From Chamaecrista fasciculata (taxonomy: Eukaryota > Streptophyta > Magnoliopsida > Fabales > Fabaceae), in contig QANZ01050047.1 of the NCBI GenBank assembly GCA_003254925.1, positions 110,996-174,995 on the forward strand: a DNA stretch of 64,000 nucleotides, written 5' to 3'. The notes under the pieces are model-generated. The model ran no database searches. It was not told the DNA's origin and was given only the letters and a program-made list of their open reading frames with translations. Each line of letters starts with the position of its first letter. Position 1 is the first letter of the stretch. The position numbers and the translations under genes are program-made. Of the stretch, positions 1 to 12,200 are shown piece after piece.

Positions 1-1100
1 ATTACAAGAGGTAGTACATTGCATGATGATGATAATTATGATGAGGTACAAGAAAAGTGAGAGTGATGATCAAGGAGCTAGCTAAAAGTAGCTAGGTAGG
101 TTGTGGAAATCCCCAAAAGCCAGAGAAAGCAAATTAAATCATGTCGGTAAAACCAAACAACAAAACCCAAATCATAAGCTTTAATTTTTAGATTTCTGAT
201 GTTGAATCTACCTATTTTGGTACTACCTAACAATAACATGTTCACTTCATTAGAGAGAGAGAGAGAGAGGTATTAATAGATGCAATGCGTGATCATGTTA
301 TATATGGAGGATTAGTCGTGTATATTCTAATTACATGACAAAGCAAAGAGTAAGGATTTAAACTTGTTATTTGTCAATTAATTACTCATATCTCCCGGCC
401 TCTATATTGATTAGTGAACTACTTTTCTTAACTTTCAACTTAATTATAATCAACGAAACCTTTATCATTATACTCAATTATATAAATGAAAATTGAAATT
501 TCTAGAATTCCATTAGGTGTGGTTTGTCAGCTTGAGATTTAAGTAATTTAAAATCTTAGGTACAATTTTTTGGGTAATTGTATGTATTAAACAATATTAT
601 CTTTTCCGTGGAAAGGAGAAAACATCTAGAATATCAAATCGATAAGTAAGAGCTAGCAAATTGCAATATATATCCCAAATATAGATAATAAGATAATCAT
701 GTTTGAGCTAAGTAACTGCGGACAAGGCTGATGATTCGTTTGCAAGAACATGGCATCATTAATTAGGCAAACGAAAAGCATGTGGGCTAATTAGTTAATT
801 AATTATTGATTAAGCATTATAGTCAAATTGAGATATATATTTTGTTCAAAAAAAAAAAAAAATTGAGATATATATGTTGATGATGATTTGAGAGCATGGA
901 TCAGGTGGTGTACAGGTCCCAAAATGACGTCAATATACTGCAAGCTAATTAATAAGAATCTAAGATTAACATCTTAAGCATCTCTGCGTGATTGACGTTG
1001 AGTTGTTCATCAATTATTAAGACAATATCTTTACAAATCTTATATACTAACTTCCTTTCCTATATTTCATTTCAGGTATTTTACTTTTTCTTTTTAATTT
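1..1100. other. AT-rich intergenic, no gene seen
   Basis: No coding potential is recognisable on either strand. The stretch contains a short GA microsatellite near 253-268 and a poly-A run near 848-862. Confidence 0.6.
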
Positions 1101-1268
1101 ATGTTCAGCATATCCACCGTTGAGAGCAACAAGGCAGTAACTAATCTTTTTATTACGAGTCTTCCATTTAGAGTAAACAATCAATCGATCACATATTGCT
1201 TTTCATACTTAAAGATAAAATTTAAACTTCCACCACTTGCTAATATGCCTCTTCTGTTTGGAAAAACG

Positions 1269-1493
1269 TCAAAACCCCACATCATGAGATAAACATATAT
1301 TCTTTCGCCTTTTGTCTTCACTAAGTAACAATTTCCTCATATGCTTTTCAAATTTGGTTGCCGTTATTCCTATCAAGTATGGCTGAAACCATGTCCGATT
1401 GAACCTCCAAAAGTTGTCAAAGATGGAAGCTTTATCCCATAAGAAGCGAGATGGAGCTGCTAGCAAAACCAAGTCTTTCACCGATTCAAACAT
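1269..1493 (-). other. Unidentified 74-codon ORF
   Basis: An ATG-started frame of 74 codons rich in aromatic residues (motifs SRFLWDKASIF and RTWFQPYLIG). The composition looks more protein-like than the surrounding AT-rich sequence, so it may be an exon or gene fragment. I do not recognise the family, and no splice partner or promoter is evident. It could be chance. Confidence 0.15.
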
Positions 1494-1950
1494 ATTTTAA
1501 AATAAACTAAAACTCTCCAATTATTTCCTTTTTCTTACATTTTAGTTTTATTATAGAAAAAAATGTCCTTAATGTAAAAAATGTAAACTTTTAAGAGTTA
1601 AAAATCAATTTTATCTTTTTTTTTTTTAACAGAGAAATGGATAAAAACTGTTAGAGGGACTAACTTTGCCAAATTTTGCATAACTGAAGGACCAATATGG
1701 AACGAAAAATGACTGAGGAACCTATTTGGAACACTAAACATAACTGGAGGATCAAACTAGGACTTTGGTCTTTAAATTATATAAAAGAAAAAATATTATC
1801 AATATCTTAAAATTATACGGGTAATTTTAGGTGTATCACTAATAAAGCTTTTTTTGTGTCAAGTATATCATAAAACTTTTACATTTAACTCGACGTCTGA
1901 TCAAGGCCCAATGCTGTCACAATTCTTAATGAAAAATACAGACATACATG

Positions 1951-2172
1951 GCGAGTGAATTTTCTCTTCTTCGTTATTTTTGTGTCAATTATATTTCAAA
2001 ATTTTTTTATTAAAAATTTTTATATTCTTATCAATTGTACCTCGTGGGTAGCTTTAGGTGTGCCTAATTTGAAGTACAATTGATAAGAATATAAAAATTT
2101 TTAATATAAAAATTTTGAGATATAATTAACACGAAATTTTTATATTAAAAATTTACTACAGAATTCACTCGT
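1951..2172. repeat. Fold-back element (long AT-rich hairpin)
   Basis: The arms at about 1982-2042 and 2072-2143 are near-perfect reverse complements, separated by a loop of about 30 bp. The outer ends repeat the motif as gcgagtgaatt near 1951 and aattcactcg near 2162. The layout is that of a short non-autonomous fold-back or MITE-like element. No target-site duplication was resolved. Confidence 0.7.
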
Positions 2173-2235
2173 GGGATGTGGGTAGTAAATATATATAGTC
2201 ACCTCTTTCAATAAAAATTAGGTTATAGTATTATT

Positions 2236-2595
2236 TTTATCTCTGAATTTTACATATATCAACTGTTAATTTCGTCCTTAATCTTTTTTTGCAGTCAATT
2301 TTATCCTTAATGTTTTTACATTTTGAATTTTTGGTGTGAATTTTTTTTTCTCTTTAGTCAAATATTAATGATAGAATCTAGCTAGCTAATGACATATAAT
2401 GTAAAATTGATAGAAAATAAATTCAAATCTTGACTTAGATTGAAAAACATGATAAAGTCTATCATTAATTTTTTGAAAGAAATTAGTCAAAAACAAACAT
2501 AACCAAAATATGAAACATTAAAAATAAAATTGACGGTATAAAGATTAGAAATAAAATTGATAACTGATGTAAAGTTTGAAAATATGTTTTATTTA
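2236..2595. repeat. Dispersed inverted-repeat element, copy 1
   Basis: It shares an ordered series of motifs (ttcgtcctta, tagtcaaatattaatgat, atgtaaaattgata, gataaaattga-like) with 20195-20570 and 28430-28795. Its two halves are imperfect reverse complements of each other. It is a MITE-like family with three diverged members in this window. The superfamily was not determined. Confidence 0.65.
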
Positions 2596-2959
2596 ATTTG
2601 CCTAAAATTTAAAAAACTTGAATGACTGAATCGTGATTTGCCAGCATGGTAAGCATTATATTAATATAATGAACCATGAGGTGCATCATGCATGAGGAGC
2701 TCCAAATTGCAAATTAGTCCACCGGAAAATTAATGTTGCATGCAATCATGCAAGGTGAAGATTAGTATGTGGTCCACGTATACATGCAATAATGTTAAAA
2801 GGCTAAAGAGAATTAAAGTAATTGAAGGTAGTTGAATTTCATTCAATGTATACCGGAATTTCAATTGGAACTTTGGTTATAAGTTATAACTATTTTTTGT
2901 TCGATAAGAACTCTTACAGAATTTTCACACATTTCACCATGAGTAAAGGGTTATTGATT

Positions 2960-3470
2960 ATATTGATGCGAATGAGGATGACAAGTGGATTTGGAATCAA
3001 GACAAGAATGGATCGTCACCTTCACTCGTAATTTGGGTAGTTGCTCAGCCTTTAAAGCTGAAGCCTTAATTGTTGAGAATATTATTATAATATTAGAGTG
3101 TGTCAAATAAGATGAGTCAAATGTATATATATTAAGATGTGAAAAGAGAAGGTAACCAAATAGGGATGAAGGAAGGTCTCGCGTACAGAAGCATGAGTCA
3201 CCCATGGACAATCGTAATTGATATTTATTTTCTGATATTTATGGGGAGTTGCAAAATAAACTCTTAAGAACAGTATTTTTGTGATGCTAGTTAAACTAAA
3301 TTTTATCATACAATTTTCGTGTCTATCCCCAATGGCCTTCGCATAGCCAAGAAGCATCACGTTTAAATGCTTGAAGTTGAGTGTGATTCTCTTTCCCTCA
3401 TTCAACTTGTGAACTCTGATAAGCCAGGTGGTGAAGGTACTTCAAGCATTATCTCTGAAATTAGACATTA
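2960..3470 (+). pseudogene. Decayed RNase H-like (RVT_3 type) fragment
   Basis: Two blocks on the plus strand read like the RNase H-like domain found in plant non-LTR retroelements and domesticated relatives. Block one, near 3012-3065, reads VTFTRNLGSCSAFKAEA. Block two, near 3333-3420, reads GLRIAKKHHV, then a TAA stop, then MLEVECDSLSLIQLV, where the ECDSL segment matches the usual E-x-DS position. The frame is broken by stops, and about 250 bp between the blocks cannot be aligned by eye. This is debris, not a working gene. The element class (LINE or a stand-alone RNase H gene) is uncertain. Confidence 0.5.
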
Positions 3471-3949
3471 CATGCTAGAGGGGTTATCTAATAATAATAT
3501 TCTTTTTCATTATTATTATTATTATGGAAGAAAAACCTTCCCTTGGCTCATCAGGACTTTCAGAGATTTTTGTATTGGGTGATGAAACTATATATGAAAG
3601 TACTTTTCCGTAAAGAAAACCCAAGAATATAAAGAAATTTTCATTGAAATTAGGATATTGTTGTATGAATATATAATAAATCCGTGAAATACCCCAACCA
3701 TAAAGCCTAACATTAAGTTCCAGTTCGTTTGCGCTCTGATTATAATCAATTCTAATTATAATCGTAATAAGTATGTTCGTTTGTGTTTTTTTTCTGATCA
3801 AATTATAATCTTGATTTTTTTATAATCAAACACATTCAATTACATTTATACCCCTATATATATATCTATAATTACATATACTCTAATACATTTAATCACA
3901 CATCACAAGGCTAAAATAGTAATTTACATGAAATGGTCGACTGATTCTG

Positions 3950-4105
3950 TTAACGGTGGACCGAATATCAACTTGAAAATGATATCAGGCCCGACGTTCG
4001 GTCCACCGATGTAAAAAATGGTCGACCGAATTTCAACCTGAGAATGCTATCAGGCCCGACGTCGGTCTACCGATGCAAAAAATGGTCGACCGAATACCTG
4101 AAATG
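3950..4105. repeat. About 64-bp minisatellite, roughly 2.5 copies
   Basis: The unit contains ggtcgaccgaat, atatcaggcccgacg and ggtccaccgatg, followed by a run of A. Two full units and part of a third lie head to tail inside the TIR element. The same array is present in the second duplication copy near 6875-7030. Confidence 0.75.
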
Positions 4106-4332
4106 AGCCACATTGAAATTTTTTTTCGGGTCCGAAGTTCTTTTTTACATTCTCTCTCATCTTGTGCCAAACGATGGACCATTTTTTTTATAGTCCACCG
4201 AATGTCGGGACCTGATTACTACACTTTAGTCCTTTCGGTCCACCATTTCGTAGGCAAAAATGAATTCGGTGGACCAAACAAAATAATCAACTTCAAAGTT
4301 GCACATGATTATAATCATATTTTCACGCTTTC

Positions 4333-4505
4333 CAGTGACGGAGCCAGAAATGTTAACAAGGGGGGGCTAGAAATTTTTTTTAACACTAAAGGGGGGTCGT
4401 TGGGATTATAATGCATACAATTAAATTATATTAGGACTAATTTGTAGTAACTACTGAAAATTTGGGGTGGCCGTGGCCCCCACCAGCCCCCTATCTCCGT
4501 CACTG
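4333..4505. mobile_element. hAT-type MITE with 8-bp target duplication
   Basis: The termini are CAGTGACGGAG and CTCCGTCACTG, an exact 11-bp inverted repeat. The element is flanked by ACGCTTTC at 4325-4332 and again at 4506-4513, an 8-bp target-site duplication typical of hAT transposons. The interior is G/C-run rich. The matching place in the other tandem copy (about 7254-7261) has one uninterrupted ACGTTTTC, the empty site. The insertion therefore postdates the tandem duplication, or was lost cleanly from copy 2. Confidence 0.9.
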
Positions 4506-5314
4506 ACGCTTTCCAAGGCAAATAGTGACATAATTTGATTTTTCTATAAGCAACAATCACATCCAAACACACTTTTATTATAATCAAATCACATCTTACT
4601 TTTTCCAACTTTTTCTTCCATTTCTACTCCTATACAATTTATCAATTTCCTTACCCTTCTATCTACCAACCACAATCATTACATACCCATTTCATTTCAA
4701 TTTCACACCAAATATTCTACTTTCATCCAAACACCAATCTACAAATAATCAACTTTGATTATAATCAGAGCAGATTTTATTATAAGCGCAAACGAACTGA
4801 CCCGTCCAATTAAGGAAACCAAGAATTAATAATATATATCTTATATTATATGGCTACACCCCTTTCTGGTCGTCCATGTTTAAAACTATATAGTTTGCGA
4901 AATTAAAAATAAGAGAAAATTTACTATTTGGTCTCTCTTTCTTTACTAAGTTAACAATTTAGTCTCTTATTTATTTTATATACATATTTGCGTACCCTAG
5001 TATATATATGTGGCTACACAATACATACACGTACATATAATAACGTGATAAATCTCAAATTAAGTTGTGATAATCAAGCACGTACGTACCTTGTCGCCTT
5101 GGCTTTTGGTTGATTAAAAGTTTGGGTTAAAATTAACAGGTGTCGAGCATTCTGCCATACTAATAAATTCGTGTAACAGTAATATGGTTTCTAGATATAC
5201 CTGCATCTTTGACTTCATGCATGTAGGCTGGAGGGCTCATAATTTTTAGGATGATTATGAGAATATCTGTGCATATTCGTTCGAAAGTATCTCGTATTTG
5301 TCGAATATTAAATA

Positions 5315-5597
5315 CTCCCTCCGTTCTTATATATATATATATATATGATGTTTAAGGTAATACACACAGACCAAAGAAATGATTAGCTCACCTAGAATGA
5401 AGACAAAAATGAGGTAAAAAGACTAAACTATCCCTATTGAATTACTTGGAAAATGTTTATTCATTTATGACTCTACTATATTTAATAGGGATAGAATGGT
5501 AAAAGAATAATTAATGCTCTCTTGAAGTTATAAAACATCAGATATTTTGGAATAAAAAAAGTTCTCGAGAAAAGCAGATATTCAGGAACGGAGGGAG
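5315..5597. mobile_element. Stowaway MITE
   Basis: The ends read CTCCCTCCGTTC and GAACGGAGGGAG, the signature termini of plant Stowaway (Tc1/mariner) MITEs. A TA target duplication lies at 5313-5314 and 5598-5599. The unoccupied TA is visible in the second tandem copy at about 7928-7929, where the flanks aatattaaa and ttaaataagg are joined directly. Confidence 0.93.
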
Positions 5598-6405
5598 TAT
5601 TAAATAAGGTTAAATAATAAAAATTAAATATTTTTTTTAGATATTGAACAAATATAAATATTATTCTCAAATATTTTATATTCGTCTAAAACAAATAATT
5701 AGAGTTTTTATATTTGATACTCTATTACTTATTTAATTTTTATTTTTTATAATTAATGTAATATTTTATATTTAAATATTAATTAATTATATTTATGTAT
5801 ATTTTTTATATAATCATTTATTAGTCATTTTATATTTTAAAAAATAAATTTAAAATATAAATCAATAATTATTTTATTTATTTATTTTAGTTGGTGAATA
5901 TTAGATATCAGATACTCGATACATCCAATTTATAAAGTAAGATATCTTATCTTATATTCATATTTTTTTTTTTGATATTTTAAGTGTTTTGAGTACTCGT
6001 TGAATAACGAATATTAAATAAGGTATGTATAAAAACATTAATATATCAGATGAAATATAAATATTAAATATAATAAACGAATACGAATAAGGATGGTGAC
6101 AAAATCACCCAATACCATATTCATTGTTATCCCAACTTGATGCATGGCATATATATCATCTTGCCTTAGGCCCTTTCTGTAATGATTTCAAGTACTAATC
6201 AACCAGCAGCCCTTTAGTATGTACACCATTTTTGTGCTAGCTAATAAAAACATATATATTCCAGCTTCTTTAATTTTTTCTTTTTGGGAAAAGGGTGAAG
6301 AAAGAGAACGCATGAAGAACTAGCATAGACGACCGAAGAGGGGTTATCCGAATTAGAATTTGTTTTAATTATTTTATTTTTGCATCCTATTTAAGACAAT
6401 AAGGT

Positions 6406-8710
6406 GTTATCTAATAATAATATTCTTTTTCATTATTATTATTGTTATGGAAGAAAAACCTTCCCTTGGCTCATCAGGACTTTCAGAGATTTTTGTATTG
6501 GGTGATGAAACTATATATGAAAGTACTTTTCCGTAAAGAAAACCCAAGAATATAAAGAAATTTTCATTGAAATTAAATTAGGATATTGTTGTATGAATAT
6601 ATAATATATCCGTGAAATACCCCAACCATAAAGCCTACCATTAACTTCCAGTGCGATTGCGCTTTGATTATAATCTGTTCTAATTATAATCGTAATAAGC
6701 ATATTCGTTTGCGTTTTTTTTCTGATCAAATTATAATCTTGATTTTTTTATAATCAAACACATTCAATTACACTTATACCCCTATATATATACCTATAAT
6801 TACATATACTCTAATACATTTAATCACACATCACAAGGCTAAAATAGTAATTTACCTGAAATGGTCGACTGATTCTGTCAACGGTGGACCGAATATCAAC
6901 TTGAAAATGATATCAGGCCCGACGTTCGGTCCACCGATGTAAAAAATAGTCGACCGAATTTCAATCTGAGAATGCTATCAGGCCCGACGTTCGGTCCACC
7001 GATGCAAAAAATGGTCGACCGAATACCTGAAATAAGCCACATTGAAATTTTTTTTCGGGTCCGAAGTTCTTTTTTACATTCTCTCTCATCTTGTGTCAAA
7101 CGATGGACTATTTTTTTTATAGTCCACCGAATGTCGGGACCTGATTACTACACTTGAGTTCTTTCGGTCCACCATTTCGTAGGCAAAAATGAATTCGGTG
7201 GACCAAACAAAATAATCACCTCCAAAGTTGCACATGATTATAATCATATTTTCACGTTTTCCAAGGAAAATAGTGACATAATTTGATTTTTCTATAAGCA
7301 ACAATCACATCCAAACACACTTTTATTATAATCAAATCACATCTTACTTTTTTCTACTTTTTCCAACTTTTTCTTTCATTTCTATTCCTATACAATTTAT
7401 CAATTTCCTTACCCTTCTATCTACCAACCACAATCATTACATACTCATTTCAATAATTTCACACCAAATAATTTACTTTCATCCAAACACCAATACACAA
7501 ATAATCAACTTTGATTATAATCATACTCTGATTATAATCAGAGCAGATTTTATTATAAGCGCAAACGAACTGAACTAAATGTCCAATTAAGGAAACCAAG
7601 AATTAATAATATATATATATATATGTGGCTACACAATACATACACGTACATATAATAACGTGATAAATCTCAAATTAAGTTGTGATAATTAAGCACGTAC
7701 GTACCTTGTCGCCTTGGCTTTTGGTTGATTAAATGTTTGGGTTAAAATTAACAGGTGTCGAGCATTCTGCCATACTAATAAATTCGTGTAACAGTAATAT
7801 GGTTTCTAGATATACCTGCATCTTTGACTTCATGCATGTAGGCTGGAGGGATCATAATTTTTAGGATGATTATGAGAATATCTATGCATATTCGTTCGAA
7901 AGTATCTCGTATTTGTCGAATATTAAATATTAAATAAGGTTAAATAATAAAAATTAAATATTTTTTTTAGATATTGAACAAATATAAATATTATTCTCAA
8001 ATATTTTATATTCGTCTAAAATAAACGAATAGTTAGAGTTTTTATATCAGATACTCTATTACTTATTTAATTTTTATTTTTTATAATTAATGTAATATTT
8101 TATATTTAAATATTAATTAATTATATTTATGTATATTTTTTATATAATCATTTATTAGTCATTTTATATTTTAAAAAATAAATTTAAAATATAAATCAAT
8201 AATGATTTTATTTATTTATTTTAGTTGGTGGATATTAGATATCAGATATTCGATACATCTAATTTATAAAGTAAGATATCTTATCTTATATTCATATTTT
8301 TTTTCAATATTTTAAGTATTTTGAGTACTCGTTGAATACCGAATATTAAATAAGGTACGTATAAAAACATTAATATATCAGACGGAATATAAATATTAAA
8401 TATAATAAACGAATACGAATAAGGATGGTGACAAAATCACAAAATACCATATTCATGGTTATCCCAACTTGATGCATGGCATATATATCATCTTGCCTTT
8501 GGCCCTTTCTGTAATGATTTCAATTACTAATCAACCAGCAGTCTCAAGAAAAGCCATACTACCAACCACTTACTACATATAATTAGCTAGCACAAAAATG
8601 GTGTACATACTAATAAAAACATATATATTCCAGCTTCTTTACTTTTTTCTTTTTGGGAAAAGGGTGAAGAAAGAGAACGCATGAAGAACTAGCATAGACG
8701 ACCGAAGAGG
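6406..8710. repeat. Tandem segmental duplication, copy 2
   Basis: A direct copy of 3483-6342, separated from it by about 60 bp of unique AT-rich filler. It lacks the hAT and Stowaway MITEs of copy 1. Near 8540-8613 it has about 40 extra bases plus a 31-bp segment in inverted orientation relative to copy 1. Overall base identity is high, suggesting a fairly recent event. Confidence 0.9.
6648..7574. mobile_element. TIR element, second copy
   Basis: Same element as 3714-4798, carried along in the tandem duplication, without the nested hAT MITE. The left terminus has point changes (CAGTGCGATTGCGCT), while the right terminus is still AGCGCAAACGAACTG. Confidence 0.7.
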
Positions 8711-11240
8711 AGGACAACCAAACAACTTGATTAACTAATAATCCTTTAATCTACAAATTATATAGTCATATGCCATATCATAAATATTGTTAAATGCCCA
8801 ATGCCTTTTGAGTTGAAAACTATTAATTTCTTTTTCTTTTCTTTTTTTTCCTTTTTCAAACATTGAAGACAATTCTATTTGAGACATTATTGTTTATTGT
8901 GCACTAAATGAGAGCATATTTTTTTTTATCAAAAATTTAAACATGAATTTACTACGTAATATATAAGATACTATACTTAACCCCCATTTGTTGATGAATT
9001 ATGAATTTGATAGAGAAAGGAAGCTAAGAGCTAGAAAAATTTATGAGTATTAATTAACGAGTGCATGATTTGTCAAATAAACTATATTGCGTATCATACT
9101 CAACCACGGAACTTAATAAAGATTTACTTCTTTCTTAACTCAAAACCAAAGCTTGTGTGACTAGTCTCAAAGCGGGCTTTAAAACCTCTCCTTCGTGAGA
9201 GAAAATCCTCTCCGTCGTGAGAATCTTTCTTAGTAAAACTTTAGGCCGCCGTTGTCTCAGCGGCGGTGGCCCTCTCTTTGGTTATAGAGTTTTGTGGCGA
9301 CGGCGTTCTGGATATGGGCTCCCATGATGGCATTCTGTGGCGGTGAATCTGGAATAGGCATTCCACGTGGCTTCTGGCTTCCACAACGACTTCTTGGTTT
9401 GGTCATGATTTTTGGGTGCTCTTCCATGACGCCGTTTCGTTTTATTATCTTATCTACCTAATTGGTGTCGTTGGCAAATGAGATTAAATCCGGCTTGAAA
9501 TCAGATCGCTCATTTCATAAAGATGATCATATCTCTCTCGTTTCAGATCTGAATGCAATGAAATTCAGAGTTATGAGTTACTCTTGATGATTTTTTTCTC
9601 CGTCCAATTAAAATTGTTAGCAAACGAGATCAAATAATACACTGAAAATGGGTTCGATCAGAACACAAACACTAACTTTCGGAGCACTATTTGACTTATT
9701 TGTTGATAGCCTCAATTGGACAAAGAAAGAATTCATCAAGAGTAACTCGTAGTTTTTATTTTGTTGCATTCAAACTTAAAACAAGAGATATATAACTAAC
9801 TTCATGAAACGAGCGGTCCACTTTTGGATCCAATTTCAAACTCGATTTCACCTCGTTTGTCAATAGCCTCAACTGGGCAACGAATAAATTAATTAAGAGT
9901 ACCTTATACTTCTACTTTCTTCGATTTCAAACTTAAAATAAGAAGATATAATTATATCAATAATTAAAAATCAAAATAATTTAAAATAAACAATAGAGAC
10001 CAAAATAAAATTTTGACGACAAAATAAAGAGTGGTAGGGAATTAAGAACCTCTGTTTCTAAGAATTTATAGTAAAATATTCTTCTAGAAGCATGTACGTG
10101 ATGAATAATGGCAAGTTAATTAGCTCCTTTTATTGGTCTATTGAGGGCTTGAGGGTGCTGGTCCATAGGCGTTCAAACATTGCTTTATTTAAATTCAAGG
10201 TAAAAATGTATCTAGTGCTCCGAAGTTATGTGATAAGTTTTAGTTGTTCTTTAAATTTTTTTGTGATAAAAGAAGAAAAAGAGTTAACGTAACACACCAC
10301 GTCAGAACTTCTTTAGTTGTACATATCAGCATACATTATGACATTCAGCAGACACTTCAATATTTTTCATTAGATTTATTGATGGTGTGAGAGGCAGTGA
10401 GGGGGTGGAGTATAATTGAGACTTAGCTTGCACATAGTTTGGGAACACCGAAATTACTGGCTTTTTTGCGTGCAGAGGCTTAATACTACATTTATTACCA
10501 TAAAAAAGACGCATCTACATTTTATTCCATGGATGACCCAAGTGCACAATTTTTTATGTATATTTTTCTAAAAAAAAATACTAGATTCAATTGTTAATTC
10601 TCCCTTAATTAATTAGCTCTCTTCGTTCCTTAATTTATTGTTTAAATATTACCAAAATGAGTCCTTAACCTATAAGTAATTATTAATATGACATTAATTA
10701 AGTAGTTCCTTGAGTACTGTCATATTGATTAATGGAAGTTCTTCTAGTTTTTTTCCCCCAAATTTAGAAGTCTTGCCCAATATAACCTTCAAGCTTCATC
10801 GATTAATCGCAACTATCTACCCATAAAATAAGTGGTCCAATCGTGTGTGTGACCTATAATAAAGTACTTCATTAATAATCCAGCTTGGGTGTTTTTATTT
10901 GGACAACAATATTTGGTGAACCATTTTCCCTAAGTGGAGCCTCAAACTTTAAATTCATACCCCTTTCATCAGGAAGAACCAATCTCAACTTGCAAGACAG
11001 ACATTGGAAAAGAAGCACCGAATAAAATATCTGACTTCATTTAAGAAAAAAAAAATATCTGACTTCATTTATTTCGGGCAGGTAGAATCAATAATATTAT
11101 TTGCACCAACATAGTTCTTTGCACATACCAATTATGAAAAAAAATTAATACGTGGATTTATATTAAACAAATGTCATTAACATTATGCATGACATGTTGA
11201 CAACTAGATCACCTGTCCCGATCGAAAATGAATAATTGAA
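8711..11240. other. Intergenic, repeat debris and a GC-richer islet
   Basis: No gene is supported. The part at 9150-9440 is clearly GC-richer than its surroundings and holds a potential hairpin at 9244-9271 (GGCCGCCG against CGGCGGTGGCC) and a short tandem of cctctcc-tcgtgaga. The part at 9470-9960 resembles the fold-back family at 29080-29575 (shared atctctctcgtttcagat-like and gagttactcttgatga-like words). The remainder is AT-rich. Confidence 0.5.
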
Positions 11241-11245
11241 TACAT

Positions 11246-11261
11246 TATATATATATAAATA
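11246..11261 (+). promoter_or_regulatory. TATA box of the CER1-like gene
   Basis: A TATATATAAAT stretch lies about 95 bp before the ATG at 11349, with a CA-rich probable 5' leader between. Position and sequence fit a plant TATA box. The transcription start is inferred. Confidence 0.5.
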
Positions 11262-11348
11262 CATACATACATTATCTCATTGATCTCAAACACAACCAAC
11301 ACATACAATTCTTAATTCGTCATCTATACCTCAGAGTTCTCGAAGATA

Positions 11349-11831
11349 ATGGCCTCAACACCTGGCATACTAACTGATTGGCCATGGAAGCCTCTCGGGA
11401 GTTTTAAGGTTTATTTCTTATTACTTACAAGTTACATACATCTTCTATTATTATAATGAAGCATATATATATATATATATATATATCGCTGATATGCATG
11501 CATTGCATGCAATTTGGTTTTGATTTTTTTTTTTTGGGAAATCGATCTACCATGGTTTTGATTTGATTGTATGATTGTATGTTGTAAAATTGTGTACGTA
11601 CGTGAAGTGGTTGATTTTGGCACCGTGGGTTGCACATAGCACGTACAGTTTCATAGTGAAAGATTGGAAGGAGAAAGATGTTGGGTACTTCCTAATATTC
11701 CCATATCTTCTGGTGAGAATGCTTCACGATCAAATTTGGATATCATTCTCTCGTTATCGCACTGCCAAAGGCACAAACACTATTCTTGACAAGAGCCTCG
11801 AGTTCCAACAAGTTGATAGAGAAAACAACTG
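11349..11831 (+). pseudogene. CER1-like aldehyde decarbonylase, 5' fragment (two exons)
   Basis: CER1-type proteins are ER membrane enzymes that make very-long-chain alkanes of cuticular wax. Exon 1 (11349-11408) encodes 20 residues beginning MASTPGILTDWPWKPLG. Exon 2 (11608-11831) continues in frame with WLILAPWVAHSTYSF and ends with the CER1-typical VDREN(N)W at a GT donor that splits the Trp codon. The match to the family N-terminus, the intron positions and a TATA box are all good. However, no exon coding the expected following segment or the His-box domain appears before the repeats and the assembly gap at 13979. This is most likely a truncated gene. The remainder could lie in the gap, but more than 2 kb of repeat-like sequence makes an intact gene less likely. 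Confidence 0.75.
11463..11486. repeat. (AT)n microsatellite in CER1-like intron 1
   Basis: About 12 AT units lie within the first intron of the CER1-like fragment. Confidence 0.85.
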
Positions 11832-11934
11832 GTATATTATGTATTTATATGCTTAATTACTTAATTATTAGAAAATAAATTATTAGTTTACTCATTTTCT
11901 ATTTAGTGTAGGCCAACTTATGCATAAAAAAATG

Positions 11935-12200
11935 AGTAAACTAATAATTTAGTCCCTAAAAAATCACTAAACTGACAATACACTCCCTGAAAGATTGAAA
12001 TGTACGTACAGTTTAGTTTTTTAAAAAATCAAAACAATATATTTATTAGTCATTTCTATGGATTAAATAGTATACCGTTTTAATTTTTTAGAGATTAAAG
12101 AGTATATTTTAATATTTTAGGAACTAAGTGTATATTTTAATTTTGTAAGAATAAAATTGTTAACTTCATGATGTTTCGGGCATGAAATTGTTAATTTACA
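11935..12200. repeat. Fold-back 'actaataatttagtccct' element
   Basis: It begins gagtaaactaataatttagtcc and carries the reverse-oriented equivalent toward its end (aaattgttaatttaca). The same family occurs at 44655-44880, and its first words reappear at the ends of the 2.6-kb units near 48065 and 52975. Confidence 0.6.

Larger units (their letters stand above)
3714..4798. mobile_element. TIR element with CAGTTCGTTTGCGCT ends
   Basis: The termini CAGTTCGTTTGCGCT (near 3720) and AGCGCAAACGAACTG (ending near 4798) are exact reverse complements, followed inward by attataatc-rich sub-terminal repeats on both sides. No transposase is recognisable, so it is non-autonomous. The second duplication copy carries the same element at 6648-7574. 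Possible TTA/TAA flanks hint at PIF/Harbinger, but this is uncertain. Confidence 0.7.
3483..6342. repeat. Tandem segmental duplication, copy 1
   Basis: The sequence starting gttatctaataataatattc recurs in the same order and orientation at 6406-8710. Copy 1 is longer because it holds a 173-bp hAT MITE (4333-4505), about 150 bp of extra sequence near 4840-4990, and a 283-bp Stowaway MITE (5315-5597). None of these is in copy 2. The motif agaggggttatc occurs at both the start (about 3477) and the end (about 6337) of this copy, possible microhomology at the duplication junction. Confidence 0.9.

Noticed and set aside
3103..3405. Minus-strand frames over 2951-3405
   Set aside because: They are antisense to the RNase H-like relic and show no conserved features.
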